A stretch of DNA of 64,000 nt. It comes from Tsukamurella ocularis (GTDB taxonomy: Bacteria > Actinomycetota > Actinomycetes > Mycobacteriales > Mycobacteriaceae). The stretch's first letter is position 1. Each line of letters starts with the position of its first letter. A model generated the notes under the pieces. The model did not search any database. It was given only the letters and a program-made list of their open reading frames with translations, and was not told where the DNA came from. Positions 36,301 through 43,977 of the stretch are shown one piece after another. Where the stretch lies: contig NZ_JANUCJ010000001.1 of assembly GCF_024807615.1 (NCBI RefSeq), forward strand, positions 806,001 through 870,000, given 5' to 3'. A program made the translations under genes and the position numbers.

Positions 36301-36561
36301 ATCTCGCCCGACTACATGGCGACCGTTCTCACGTCGAACACGTGGCAGGGCTGGAAGACCGGCGGCCCGCTCGGAGTCACCGACGCCCTGTACCACGAGC
36401 AGATCGTGCCGACGTACCTCTCGGGCAAGTGGGCGATGGACTGGGGCACGCTGACGAAGTTCACCCCGTGGACGGCGGCCGAGCCCGCTCAGCTCGAGCT
36501 CGGCGCCGTGACCCGGACGGGCTGGTACACACCGGGCCCGATGCGTTCCGCGCCGTACTGA
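33325..36561 (+). CDS. embB: Arabinosyltransferase, third of three (EmbB position)
   Basis: The 1078-residue protein has the same domains as its neighbours. Its catalytic loop reads NTSDDGYQITMATQ, in which Met287 corresponds to Met306 of M. tuberculosis EmbB, the main ethambutol-resistance position. TPTKWTHHLGLFAG and the C-terminal carbohydrate-binding module (FGLNPTTTPVLGSSG, FPCQHQVRAVNG) are present. The ATG lies 10 bases after the embA stop, so embA and embB form one transcript. Assignment to EmbB rests on order and the motif context; sequence between the three is quite diverged. Confidence 0.9.
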   Translation: MSSENSTAPATVPPEQRYGKWRIVAAVAGVLGFVLAILTPFLPVKETTTALHWPQNGRVANVEAPLVSYTPIRLDVSLPCSLVDDLPAAGGTLLRTLPEDGPRPGLQGLVIRADARNVIIADRDVALATASRADVARAGAGCAIRFVSTPETTTAEFTGMPAGAQTSNQLSNTVADPNLRPQIAGFYTDLPPSTPVAGIDVATQVDTRFNTTPSTIKLIAIVVGIASTILALVALGFVDMRDGRGHIRFMPQGWLRPRPVDFTVIAVLGIWWLIGPNTSDDGYQITMATQTKYSGYMINYFRSFGVPENPVGWNDYLFTAISHVTTAAPAMRVPGLIFGLLTWLIISREMIPRLGRAVRSNPAALWAGAGGFLLIWLPLNNGLRPEPAVVFFSLLTWVSVERAIATGRMLPVAIAVPCAALCVGAAPGGLIAVAALLAASRQIITRIVKRRRRDGLLPMIAPILASGMAYLFYAFFTPSFAALREAITVKTVTGPTLDWYEEGVRYYYLMLETEDGSAVRRIGVLTAFLCLLTVLTFMLRRKRPSGISAGPVWRLMAVFFATIVLLAFTPTKWTHHLGLFAGYAAGIAAVAATLTMAPMMRSKRNRVFFAAAALFIAAISFAARVGYYWVGTYGIPWNTMPPQLFGLEISWLLFFASVLTALYGLWLHYRRDYAPEPTKPGGRTLPTLAILTMLMVLFDVGTMAKGAYAQRGSFSWTASNVRALQGDTCSMANYVLMETDPNAGQLKPAPRPDGSVPTAAQALAGKSTGFSPTGIPGWLSPVKSNPGHNTDVTNTDVPETVGGKRNPDPKTDGVPLPFGLNPTTTPVLGSSGATGLANLTTDWYTLGAVDTSTPLVTLSVGGPVAATGLNGVKRDGRTLFLEAGHRAENGTVQSLGRMTPIDAWTNNNWRNLRFPTADLPRGTNTVRVVIDDKVPSPDPIVVTPPRMTPMRTLQEFLGRDTVVALDFMVAFAFPCQHQVRAVNGVFERPEYRISPDYMATVLTSNTWQGWKTGGPLGVTDALYHEQIVPTYLSGKWAMDWGTLTKFTPWTAAEPAQLELGAVTRTGWYTPGPMRSAPY

Positions 36562-36589
36562 TCGGCGCCGGCGCACCGGCCGTTCCGCG

Positions 36590-38083
36590 CTAACGCACTC
36601 CGTCCCACAGGGCGCGGAGCTCCGGAGCAGGATCGACCACGGTGCCGCCCTCCCCGCCGAACACCCGCACGGTGCGGGCGGGGAGGTAGGGCGCCCAGCC
36701 CGGGTCCTCACCGCGGGTGAACCGCACCCAGGCGCCGTGGGTCTCGTCGGCGACGGCCTGCGAGGGATTCGGCCCGGTCAGGTTGGTCACCCCGTCGGCG
36801 TGCAGGTTGTCGAAGGTGAAAGCCAGCTCGACGGCGTGGCAGGCGCCGAGGCGGCCGCCGAGCGCCGTCGAAGGCTCGTCGAAGCGATAGAAGAAGGTCT
36901 CGGCGGGCGCCTCCGCGCGGGCCTCGGCGATACGCACGGCGGGGATGCCGAAGAACCAGTCGGCCATGATGCGGCAGAACAGGTCCCCGGGCGACGCGGC
37001 CGGCTCGGCCGCGCCGTACGCGGCGACCGCGGCGGCCGGGTCTGGGAGGCCGTACTTCGCGGCCGTGGGCGCGAGCGCCTCCTCGGGAAGCAGGTCGACG
37101 AGGCCACCGGGCACGATGAAGAAGCGGGCCTCGTCGGCGTTGGCGCCCACCAGGACCCGCACGCCGGCCCCGGAGCCGGCGCGGATCGCGTCGATCGGCA
37201 GCTGCGGCAGCACGGCGCCGTCGATCACCGGCTCGAAGATCATCACGTTCCGCGAGAGTTCGCCCCATGCGGCGGGATCCGGGGTCGCCTGGATCTCCGC
37301 GTCGAGTGCGGTGGTGGCGTCGACGAGGACGGCGGGGTCGACCGTCGCGAGGCCCGCGCGGGTGGGGGCCACGCCGAGGCGCTCGGCGAGGGCCCGCGTG
37401 ACCTTCTGCGCGGTCTCGCGGGTGATCGCGTGGTGGCCGGCGCCACTCTGCAGCACGGCCTGCGCGAACAGGCCCTGGGCAAGCGGCGATCCGAGCAGCG
37501 AGCCGACGCTCATGCCGCCGGCGGACTCACCCGCGACAGTGACCCGCGCCGGGTCGCCGCCGAAGCTGGCGATGTTGTCACGCACCCATTCCAGCGCCAT
37601 GATCTGGTCGCGCAGTCCCAGGTTGCTGTGCTCGTCACCGGTGTCGAGGAAGCCGAGGGCGCCCAACCGGTAGTTGATGGTCACGCACACGACACCGTCA
37701 CGGGCGAAGGCCGCACCGTCGTAGTAGCCACTACGGCCGCTGCCGTTGCGGAAGGCGCCGCCGTGGATCCACACGAACACCGGCGACCCGACGGCGCCCT
37801 CGGGTGCCCACACGTTGAGGTTGAGGCACTCTGCGCCCGGAAAGTCCGGCTCGGCCGTGAGGATCTCGGCGACGGGCCCCTGGTAGCCCGGCTTGGGCAC
37901 CGTCGGGCCGTAGGCGGAGGCGTCCCGCTCGCCCTCCCACGACACGGGCGGCGCGGCGGGCAGGAGCCAGCCGGCACCGTCGAGCGGGGCGGCGTAGGGC
38001 AGTCCCAGGAAGCGGGCAACACCCTGCTCGACGGTGCCGCGAACGCGGCCGGAACGGGTCTCGGCGGTGACGGAGGAGGTCAT
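36590..38083 (-). CDS. Type B carboxylesterase/lipase
   Basis: The 497-residue alpha/beta hydrolase has the oxyanion motif VWIHGGAFRNGSG (about residues 103-115) and the nucleophile elbow VAGESAGGMS. The catalytic His lies near ACHAVELAFTFDN. It has no signal peptide, so it acts in the cytoplasm on an unknown ester. It is convergent with embB and 10 bases upstream of nothing on its own strand except the BCCT transporter, which ends at 38094, so the two may share a transcript. A mycobacterial emb cluster is also followed by a hydrolase, but of another family. Confidence 0.88.
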   Translation of the reverse strand: MTSSVTAETRSGRVRGTVEQGVARFLGLPYAAPLDGAGWLLPAAPPVSWEGERDASAYGPTVPKPGYQGPVAEILTAEPDFPGAECLNLNVWAPEGAVGSPVFVWIHGGAFRNGSGRSGYYDGAAFARDGVVCVTINYRLGALGFLDTGDEHSNLGLRDQIMALEWVRDNIASFGGDPARVTVAGESAGGMSVGSLLGSPLAQGLFAQAVLQSGAGHHAITRETAQKVTRALAERLGVAPTRAGLATVDPAVLVDATTALDAEIQATPDPAAWGELSRNVMIFEPVIDGAVLPQLPIDAIRAGSGAGVRVLVGANADEARFFIVPGGLVDLLPEEALAPTAAKYGLPDPAAAVAAYGAAEPAASPGDLFCRIMADWFFGIPAVRIAEARAEAPAETFFYRFDEPSTALGGRLGACHAVELAFTFDNLHADGVTNLTGPNPSQAVADETHGAWVRFTRGEDPGWAPYLPARTVRVFGGEGGTVVDPAPELRALWDGVR

Positions 38084-38093
38084 GCCTCCCTGT

Positions 38094-39860
38094 CTACCGG
38101 GAGGCGTCGTCCTTCGGATCGATTTCGATCGGCCCGGAGTGATCGGCGTCGTAGACCTCGACGGTCACCAGCTCGCCGGTGTGCGGCGGGTGGTAGAGGT
38201 CCTCGGGCACCTCACCGTCGGAGTAGACCGGCAGGTCGTCCGAGGGCAGCACGTCGGTGCTGTCGTCGGTCACCGCGAGCGTGTTTGCGTGCCAGCGCAT
38301 CCGCTCGCCCAGTTCGTCGCGGTGCGCCCGCTCGGCCACGATCAGCGGATCGTGCCAGAGGTCCATCATCAAGCCGACGCACATCCCGACCATCACCACA
38401 AGGAAGGGCGCCGCCGCGATGATCGCCATCTGTTTGATGCCGGTCAGTGCATCATCGCCGCTGACCCAGAGCAGTAGCGCCGCAACGGTACCGGTGAGCA
38501 CGCCCCAGAAGATCGTGATCATCCGGTTCGGCTCCTCGGCCCCTCGCTGCGACAGCGTGCCCATGACGATGGACGCGGAGTCGGCGCCGGAGACGAAGAA
38601 GATCCCGACCAGGAGCACCACCAGGAAGGCGGTGATGGTGGGCCACGGCAGGTTGCCGAGGACGTCGAAGAGCATGACCTCCTCGTTCTCGGCCTTGCTG
38701 ATGCCGAGGCCCGCCTGCTCCTGGTTGATCGCGGTACCGCCGAAGACGGCGAACCAGACCAGCGAGACGAGGGTGGGCACGGCCATGACACCGATCACGA
38801 ACTCACGAATGGTGCGGCCCCGGGAGATCTTCGCGAGGAACAGGCCCACGAACGGTGTCCAGCTGACCCACCAGGCCCAGTAGAAGATGGTCCACGAGGC
38901 CAGCCACTTGCCGGCCTCCGGCTCGTTCGCCGCGGACCGGGCCGACATGTCCATGAAGTCGGCCGCGTAGGCGCCCATCGACGTCGGCAGCAGGTTCAGG
39001 ATGAACACAGTGGGGCCCACCACGAAGACGAAGACCGCGAGCACCAGGGCGAGCACCATGTTGGTGTTCGACAGCCACTGGATGCCCTTGGCGACGCCCG
39101 AGACCGCGGAGGCGACGAACGCGAGCGTCAGGATGGCGATGATGGCGACGAGCAGCAGCTTGCTGGAACCGTCCTCGGCCCAGCCCAGACGCTCGAGGCC
39201 GGCGCCCACCTGCGCGGCGCCCAGGCCCAGCGAGGCGGTGGTGCCGAAGAGAGTGGCGAAGATGGCGAGGATGTCGATGATCCGGCCGCCGACGCCGTGC
39301 CCGCCCGTGCGGTTGAAGATGGGTGCGAAGACCGAGCTGATCAGCTGGCTGCGCCCGCACCGGTAGGTGCTGTACGCGATTGCCAGGCCGACCACCGCGT
39401 AGATGGCCCACGGGTGAAATCCCCAGTGGAACATCGTGGTCGCCATCGCGACCGCCACGTCGTGGCCGTTCATGCCGGGTGGCGCGCCGACGAAGTGGTA
39501 GATGGGCTCAGCCGCGCCGAAGAACATCAGGCCGATACCCATGCCCGCGCTGAACATCATCGCGATCCACGACACGGTCTTGAACTCGGGACTCTCGCCG
39601 TCGCGGCCCAGCGGGATGCGACCGAATCGGGAGAAGGCCAGGAAGGCGGCGAACAGGACGAAGAAGCTGGCCGAAATCAGGAACAGCCAACCCAAATCAG
39701 TGATGATCCAATTGAGGACATCGGAGGTCGTCTGCTTCAACCCGTCCGAATCCAGGAAACCCCAGAGGACGAACGCCAGGACCGCGGCGGCCGTCACACC
39801 GAAAACGACCCAGTCGGTCGTCCGGCGATGGTCTCCTGTCTTGTTAGTTACAGTAGCCAT
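38094..39860 (-). CDS. BCCT-family osmolyte (betaine/choline/ectoine) transporter
   Basis: This 588-residue secondary transporter has 12 helices. The family's aromatic substrate motif appears as TIFYWAWWVSWTPFVGLF (helix 8), followed by AKISRGRTIREFV. FGAAEPIYHFVGAPPG lies in helix 3. The C-terminal tail is acidic and about 75 residues long, a region that senses osmotic change in BetP. BCCT carriers import glycine betaine, choline, carnitine or ectoine with Na+ or H+. The window also holds an ectoine-degradation operon without its own importer, so ectoine is a candidate substrate. That link is inference. Confidence 0.92.
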   Translation of the reverse strand: MATVTNKTGDHRRTTDWVVFGVTAAAVLAFVLWGFLDSDGLKQTTSDVLNWIITDLGWLFLISASFFVLFAAFLAFSRFGRIPLGRDGESPEFKTVSWIAMMFSAGMGIGLMFFGAAEPIYHFVGAPPGMNGHDVAVAMATTMFHWGFHPWAIYAVVGLAIAYSTYRCGRSQLISSVFAPIFNRTGGHGVGGRIIDILAIFATLFGTTASLGLGAAQVGAGLERLGWAEDGSSKLLLVAIIAILTLAFVASAVSGVAKGIQWLSNTNMVLALVLAVFVFVVGPTVFILNLLPTSMGAYAADFMDMSARSAANEPEAGKWLASWTIFYWAWWVSWTPFVGLFLAKISRGRTIREFVIGVMAVPTLVSLVWFAVFGGTAINQEQAGLGISKAENEEVMLFDVLGNLPWPTITAFLVVLLVGIFFVSGADSASIVMGTLSQRGAEEPNRMITIFWGVLTGTVAALLLWVSGDDALTGIKQMAIIAAAPFLVVMVGMCVGLMMDLWHDPLIVAERAHRDELGERMRWHANTLAVTDDSTDVLPSDDLPVYSDGEVPEDLYHPPHTGELVTVEVYDADHSGPIEIDPKDDASR

Positions 39861-39982
39861 GATCCCACTAGATCACAGTGGACATGGCGCAGGTCAAATC
39901 TCCGGCGAACCTCTCCGTGGCTCACCGGAGCGAACTAGACTGCGCGACCTGGGCGTTCGCGCGCGAATGATGGATCCGCCAC

Positions 39983-40663
39983 TCAGGCGGACGGGACCAC
40001 CGAACGCACCCAACCCTCGAGGCCGCGCGGATTGCGGGTCTGCAGCAGCACCCGTCCCGGACCGACGAACTCGAAGACCATTCCCTCGCCGGACTTCATC
40101 GACTGGATCCACTTCCCCTGCACGGCGCGCCGCATGGTGAACTGCATGTTCAGGTCGTACGCCACCACGTGCCCGGTGTCGATCACCACCTGCTCGCCGG
40201 GGCGCAGGTCGATCACGTCGATGGCGCCGTAGCAGGCGACGAGCACCTCGCCCTGGCCCGCGGCCTGGAGGCCGAACGCGCCCTCGCCGCCGAAGAAAGT
40301 CTTGGCGCCGCCGAACTGGGTCGTGGTCTGCACGCTGTGGGAGCTTGCGAGCCAGCCGCCACGGGTCACGTAGTAGGGCCGGTCGGGCTGGATCTGCAGT
40401 ACGGCGATGTCCCCGGGCAGCGTGCCGGCGATGTCGACCCAGCCGCCCTGCGGCGGCGCGGTGAACGTGGAGACGAAGAACGACTCGCCCGAGAGCAGAC
40501 TGCGCTTGAGGCCCTGCATGATGCCGCCCTGCGCCTGCGACTGCAGGTTCATCCCGGCGGAGTGCGCCACCATGGCGCCGGACTCCACGGTCATCGGCTC
40601 GTTGGGCGCGAGCTGGCAGCGGGCCATGGAGAACGACGGATTGTGACGGAGCTGTACCTGCAT
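39983..40663 (-). CDS. AIM24-family beta-solenoid protein (TIGR00266 type)
   Basis: The 226-residue soluble protein matches the AIM24/TIGR00266 family: EPMTVESGAMVAHSAGMN near the N-terminus, then SFFVSTFTAPPQGGWVDIA, and GEQVVIDTGHVVAYD in the C-terminal half. The function of bacterial members is unknown. No partner is obvious; the desaturase gene ends 23 bases beyond it on the same strand and may share a promoter. Confidence 0.9.
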   Translation of the reverse strand: MQVQLRHNPSFSMARCQLAPNEPMTVESGAMVAHSAGMNLQSQAQGGIMQGLKRSLLSGESFFVSTFTAPPQGGWVDIAGTLPGDIAVLQIQPDRPYYVTRGGWLASSHSVQTTTQFGGAKTFFGGEGAFGLQAAGQGEVLVACYGAIDVIDLRPGEQVVIDTGHVVAYDLNMQFTMRRAVQGKWIQSMKSGEGMVFEFVGPGRVLLQTRNPRGLEGWVRSVVPSA

Positions 40664-40686
40664 GCCGCCAATCTAGCCGAATCCGG

Positions 40687-41631
40687 TCACCCCGCGACGC
40701 GCTCCCGACGGCGGGCGTCTCGCTCGAGCGCACGATCGCGGGCGGCCTCGAACTTCCGCGCCCGGACGTCCAGCTCGTCGACGAAGTCGCCGATCTGGTC
40801 GCGCAGCCGCCCAGCCTCGCCAGTGAGGTCGGTGCGCTCGAGGAGCCCCCAATGGCGCAGCACAGGCACGACCACGGCGTCGCGATGCTGACGCAGGTCG
40901 TAGATGCCGCTCTTGGCCATGAGGACGGCGTCGCGGCGGAAGTGCGGGAGCGCGGCACCGGGCATCTGGAAGTTGGTGAGCACGGCGTGGATCGCGGCCA
41001 GCGCCTGCGCCGGCGCGACCTCGATCGCGGCGCCGAGGATGTTGCGGTAGAAGAGCATGTGCAGGTTCTCGTCGGCGGCGACCCGCGCGAGCATCCGGTC
41101 GGCGACGGGGTCGTCGCAGACTGCGGCGGTGTTGCGATGGCTGATTCGCGTCGCGAGCTCCTGGAAGGTCACGTAGCTCACCGACAGCAGCATCGAGTTC
41201 ATCCCCGGGGCGAAGCCGTGCTGCATCTGCGTCATCCGCAGGCCCTCGAGTTCGACGGGGTCCACCCCGCGGGTCACAGTGAGGTAGTCGCGCAGCACGA
41301 TCGAGTGCCGCGCCTCCTCCGCCGTCCACCGGTGCACCCAGTAGCCCCAGGCCCCGTCGAGCGTGAAGTTCTCGGCGATCTCGCGGTGGTAGCTCGGAAG
41401 GTTGTCCTCGGTGAGCAGGTTCATCACCAGCGACGCCCGGGCGACGGGCGACAGCGCGGAGTCGCCCTCCCGGAAGTCCTCTCCGCCGAGCGCGGCGAAG
41501 TCGCGGCCTCGGCTCCACGGCACGTAGTCGTGCGGGTGCCAGTCGACCGCCTGCCGCAGGTGCCGGTCGACCTCCCGCTCGGCGGTCTCCGAGAGCTCGT
41601 ACAGCAGTTCCAGGTCGGTCAGATCACTCAT
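40687..41631 (-). CDS. Acyl-ACP desaturase (DesA type)
   Basis: The 314-residue protein is a soluble di-iron desaturase. Diiron ligands are seen in EDNLPSYHRE (about residue 75), TAEEARHSIVLRDYL (about 103-117) and ADENLHMLFYR (about 190-200). Mycobacterial DesA1/DesA2 act in mycolate synthesis; here the substrate is not readable. Start ATG at 41631 follows GGGAACC. Two DosR-box-like palindromes lie 96-135 bases upstream in the region shared with devR, so hypoxic regulation is possible. Desaturation itself needs oxygen, which makes that link interesting. Confidence 0.9.
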   Translation of the reverse strand: MSDLTDLELLYELSETAEREVDRHLRQAVDWHPHDYVPWSRGRDFAALGGEDFREGDSALSPVARASLVMNLLTEDNLPSYHREIAENFTLDGAWGYWVHRWTAEEARHSIVLRDYLTVTRGVDPVELEGLRMTQMQHGFAPGMNSMLLSVSYVTFQELATRISHRNTAAVCDDPVADRMLARVAADENLHMLFYRNILGAAIEVAPAQALAAIHAVLTNFQMPGAALPHFRRDAVLMAKSGIYDLRQHRDAVVVPVLRHWGLLERTDLTGEAGRLRDQIGDFVDELDVRARKFEAARDRALERDARRRERVAG

Positions 41632-41726
41632 GGTTCCCAGCCTGATCCCGCGCGAGCGACACCGGCAGTGGCGATGGTCCTCGACAGCGTCCTGCATCCC
41701 GACCCGGCGGTGCGTCACTGCAGGTG

Positions 41727-41766
41727 GGGACCTGCGTACCGGTGGGTCCGGGACGTATGTCCCGAC
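41727..41766. promoter_or_regulatory. Two DosR/DevR-box-like palindromes between desA-type gene and devR
   Basis: TCCGGGACGTATGTCCCGAC at 41747-41766 matches the mycobacterial consensus TTSGGGACTWWAGTCCCSAA at 16 of 20 positions. A weaker copy with GGGAC-CTGC-GTACC lies at 41727-41740. devR starts 60 bases downstream, its TACGCT -10 hexamer being at 41814-41819. The sites fit autoactivation by DevR. Confidence 0.75.
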
Positions 41767-41825
41767 CTCGTCGCCGACGGTCCGCAGAGGACGCCCCACG
41801 CCCCGGGCAGGCCTACGCTGAGGAC

Positions 41826-42473
41826 ATGCCCTCGGTATTCCTCGTCGACGACCACGAGATCGTCCGGCGCGGCCTGGCCGACCTCCTCGCCTCGGACGGC
41901 AGCCACGCCGTGGTGGGCGAGGCGTCGACGGTCCGCGAGGCCCTCGCGCGCATCCCGGCCGTGCGCCCGGACGTCGCTGTGGTCGACGTGCGCCTGCCCG
42001 ACGGGTCCGGTATCGACCTCGTCCGCACGCTCCGCGACCAGCTGCCGGACCTGCCCTGCCTGGTGCTCACGTCCTACTCGGACGACGAGGCCCTGCTCGA
42101 AGCGATCACCGCGGGCGCGCAGGGCTACGTCCTCAAGCAGATCCGGGGGACGGAACTGGTCTCGGCGATCCGCACCGTCGCGGCCGGCGGCTCCCTCCTC
42201 GACTCGGCGAGCACCGCCCGGGTCCTGCAGCGGATCCGTCGGGATCAGACCGCACCCCCGGCCCCGTCCGGCCTGACCGGACAGGAGGAGGCGGTGCTCG
42301 AGCTGCTCGCCGAGGGGCTGACGAACAAGCAAATCGCCGAGCGGATGTTCCTGGCGGAGAAGACCGTCCGCAATCACGTCACCGGAATCCTGGCCAAGCT
42401 CGGGGTGGAGAACCGAGTGCAGGCGGCGCTGCGCGCGGCGCAGTGGCGCGACGCCGGCGGAGCCCGCCGATGA
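41826..42473 (+). CDS. devR: DevR/DosR-type response regulator
   Basis: The 215-residue NarL/LuxR-family regulator has a receiver domain with [14 protein letters not shown] and the phospho-acceptor Asp54 in VVDVRLPDG. The output domain has [20 protein letters not shown] and [15 protein letters not shown] (about residues 148-200). Length and the Asp position match DosR of M. tuberculosis, the hypoxia and NO regulator. DosR-box-like palindromes lie upstream of it and of its kinase partner. ATG at 41826 is 6 bases after TACGCT, giving a leaderless message. Confidence 0.9.
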   Translation: MPSVFLVDDHEIVRRGLADLLASDGSHAVVGEASTVREALARIPAVRPDVAVVDVRLPDGSGIDLVRTLRDQLPDLPCLVLTSYSDDEALLEAITAGAQGYVLKQIRGTELVSAIRTVAAGGSLLDSASTARVLQRIRRDQTAPPAPSGLTGQEEAVLELLAEGLTNKQIAERMFLAEKTVRNHVTGILAKLGVENRVQAALRAAQWRDAGGARR

Positions 42474-42478
42474 CCGGC

Positions 42479-42727
42479 TCAAGCGAGCGCGGCGCGGGCC
42501 TGCCGCCACGCGTCGACCGCGGGGGTGCCGCGCTGCACCGCGCGTTCCGCGAGCAACCGACCGAGAAGTCGGCACACGAGGTACTCCCAGTCGAGGTCGT
42601 CGACGGCGGCGGTCGTGCGCACCTCGTTCCAACGGGCGAGGCGGCCGGTGTAGGCAGCCTCCGCGAGGTCCACGACGAGGGCGCGCACGTCGGACCGGTC
42701 CAGCGGGTCGATGTCGATTCCGTTCAT
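42479..42727 (-). CDS. Small unknown protein encoded between devR and devS on the opposite strand
   Basis: The 82-residue protein starts MNGIDIDPLDRSDVRAL and looks helical and soluble (LDWEYLVCRLLGRLLAE, AWRQARAAL). I recognise no family. The ATG at 42727 is chosen because the longer frame upstream runs through the promoter region. Its stop is 5 bases from the convergent devR stop. A DosR-box-like palindrome at 42761-42780 sits 34 bases upstream of its ATG, so it is a good candidate member of the DevR regulon. It could be a hypoxia-induced effector or a modulator of DevS; nothing shows which. Confidence 0.65.
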   Translation of the reverse strand: MNGIDIDPLDRSDVRALVVDLAEAAYTGRLARWNEVRTTAAVDDLDWEYLVCRLLGRLLAERAVQRGTPAVDAWRQARAALA

Positions 42728-42760
42728 GCCGCCCAGCGTGGCGGCGGGCGGCAGGACGCA

Positions 42761-42780
42761 CCAGGGACGTCCGTCCCGAC
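42761..42780. promoter_or_regulatory. DosR/DevR-box-like palindrome between the small gene and devS
   Basis: CCAGGGACGTCCGTCCCGAC has perfect GGGAC and GTCCC arms around 4 bases, the core of the DosR box. It lies 34 bases before the ATG of the small minus-strand gene and 31 bases before the GTG of devS, so it could serve both. Confidence 0.72.
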
Positions 42781-42810
42781 GGTGATCCCCCTTCCGCAGG
42801 GCTCGGTCCG

Positions 42811-43977
42811 GTGACCGCCACGCACGGCGACGGCGCACCGCGGCCGGACGCCGACCTGCAGGACATCCTCAGCGCAGTGATGGTCGTGGCCCAGGGGCTC
42901 GACCTCCCCGCGACGGTCCGCCGCATCGTCACCTCGGCGATGGCGCTGGTCGACGCGCGGTACGGCGCCGTGGGCGTGAGCAACGACGACGGCTCCCTGC
43001 AGGAGTTCATCTACGTCGGCGTGGACGCGGAGACCGCGGCCCTGATCGGCGAGCCGCCGTGCGGCCGCGGCCTGCTCGGGTACCTCCTCGAAGTGCAGCA
43101 GCCCGTCCGGATCGCGGAGCTCTCCGAGCACCCGTCGTCGGTCGGCTTCCCGCCGAACCATCCCCCGATGCACAGCTTCCTGGGAGCGCCGATCATCGTC
43201 GGCGGGAACCTGTTCGGGTGCATCTACCTGGCGGAGAAGGCCGACGGCCGGCCGTTCACGGCGAGCGACGCGAAGGCGATCGAGATCTTCGCCGCCGCCA
43301 CTGCCATCGCGATCGACAACGCCCAGATGCACGCGGAGGCGCTCCTGCAGCAGCAGCGCCTCGGCGAGCTGCAGGTCATCGAGGAACGCGAGCGGATCGG
43401 ACGGGACCTGCACGACCACGTGATCCAGCGGATCTTCGCCGCCGGCCTCGGGCTGCAGGTGGCACGCTCCACCGCGGCGGACGAGCCGGTCCGCGAACGG
43501 CTCGACGCGGTGATCGGGGAACTCGACCGCACGATCGCCGACATCCGCTCCACCATCTTCGAGCTGTCGACGGACGGGAGCGGGCTCCGGAGCCGCCTGG
43601 TCCGTGCGGTCCGCGCGGTGGCGCGCGGGGGCGAGACGTCCGTCGACGTCGGCTTCTCGGGCCCGGTGGAAAGCGCAGTCGCCGACAACGGTCTCGTCCG
43701 CGACCTGGAGGCCGTCGTGACGGAGAGCGTCTCCAACGCGGTGCGTCATTCGGGCGGCGACCGCGTGAGCGTCACGGTGATCGCGAGCGGCGACACGGTC
43801 ACGGTCGAGGTCGCCGACGACGGGGCGGGCATCCCCGACGGAGGCCGGCGCAGCGGACTGCGGAACCTCGCCACCCGCGCGGAGCTGCGGGGCGGCACTC
43901 TCGAACTACTGCCGGCGGACTCGACCGCGGAGCAGCCCGGCACCGTGGTGCGGTGGTCCGTGCCGCGGCACTCCTAA
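42811..43977 (+). CDS. devS: DevS/DosT-type sensor histidine kinase with one GAF domain
   Basis: The 388-residue kinase has one GAF domain (about residues 22-175, GVDAETAALIGEPPCGRGLLG). The HisKA_3 box ERERIGRDLHDHVIQRIF follows, with His201 as the likely phosphorylation site. The ATPase domain has ESVSNAVRHSGG and VADDGAGIPDG. Mycobacterial DevS and DosT have two GAF domains, of which the first binds heme. With one GAF domain left, heme binding is uncertain. Start is the GTG at 42811, 31 bases after a DosR box. Its stop overlaps the convergent dioxygenase-rhodanese gene by 4 bases. Confidence 0.88.
   Translation: MTATHGDGAPRPDADLQDILSAVMVVAQGLDLPATVRRIVTSAMALVDARYGAVGVSNDDGSLQEFIYVGVDAETAALIGEPPCGRGLLGYLLEVQQPVRIAELSEHPSSVGFPPNHPPMHSFLGAPIIVGGNLFGCIYLAEKADGRPFTASDAKAIEIFAAATAIAIDNAQMHAEALLQQQRLGELQVIEERERIGRDLHDHVIQRIFAAGLGLQVARSTAADEPVRERLDAVIGELDRTIADIRSTIFELSTDGSGLRSRLVRAVRAVARGGETSVDVGFSGPVESAVADNGLVRDLEAVVTESVSNAVRHSGGDRVSVTVIASGDTVTVEVADDGAGIPDGGRRSGLRNLATRAELRGGTLELLPADSTAEQPGTVVRWSVPRHS

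Noticed and set aside
33166-36711. A 1181-codon open frame on the minus strand opposite the third emb gene
   Set aside because: It is a GC-rich antisense shadow full of Arg, Gly and His, and the plus strand clearly encodes an arabinosyltransferase.
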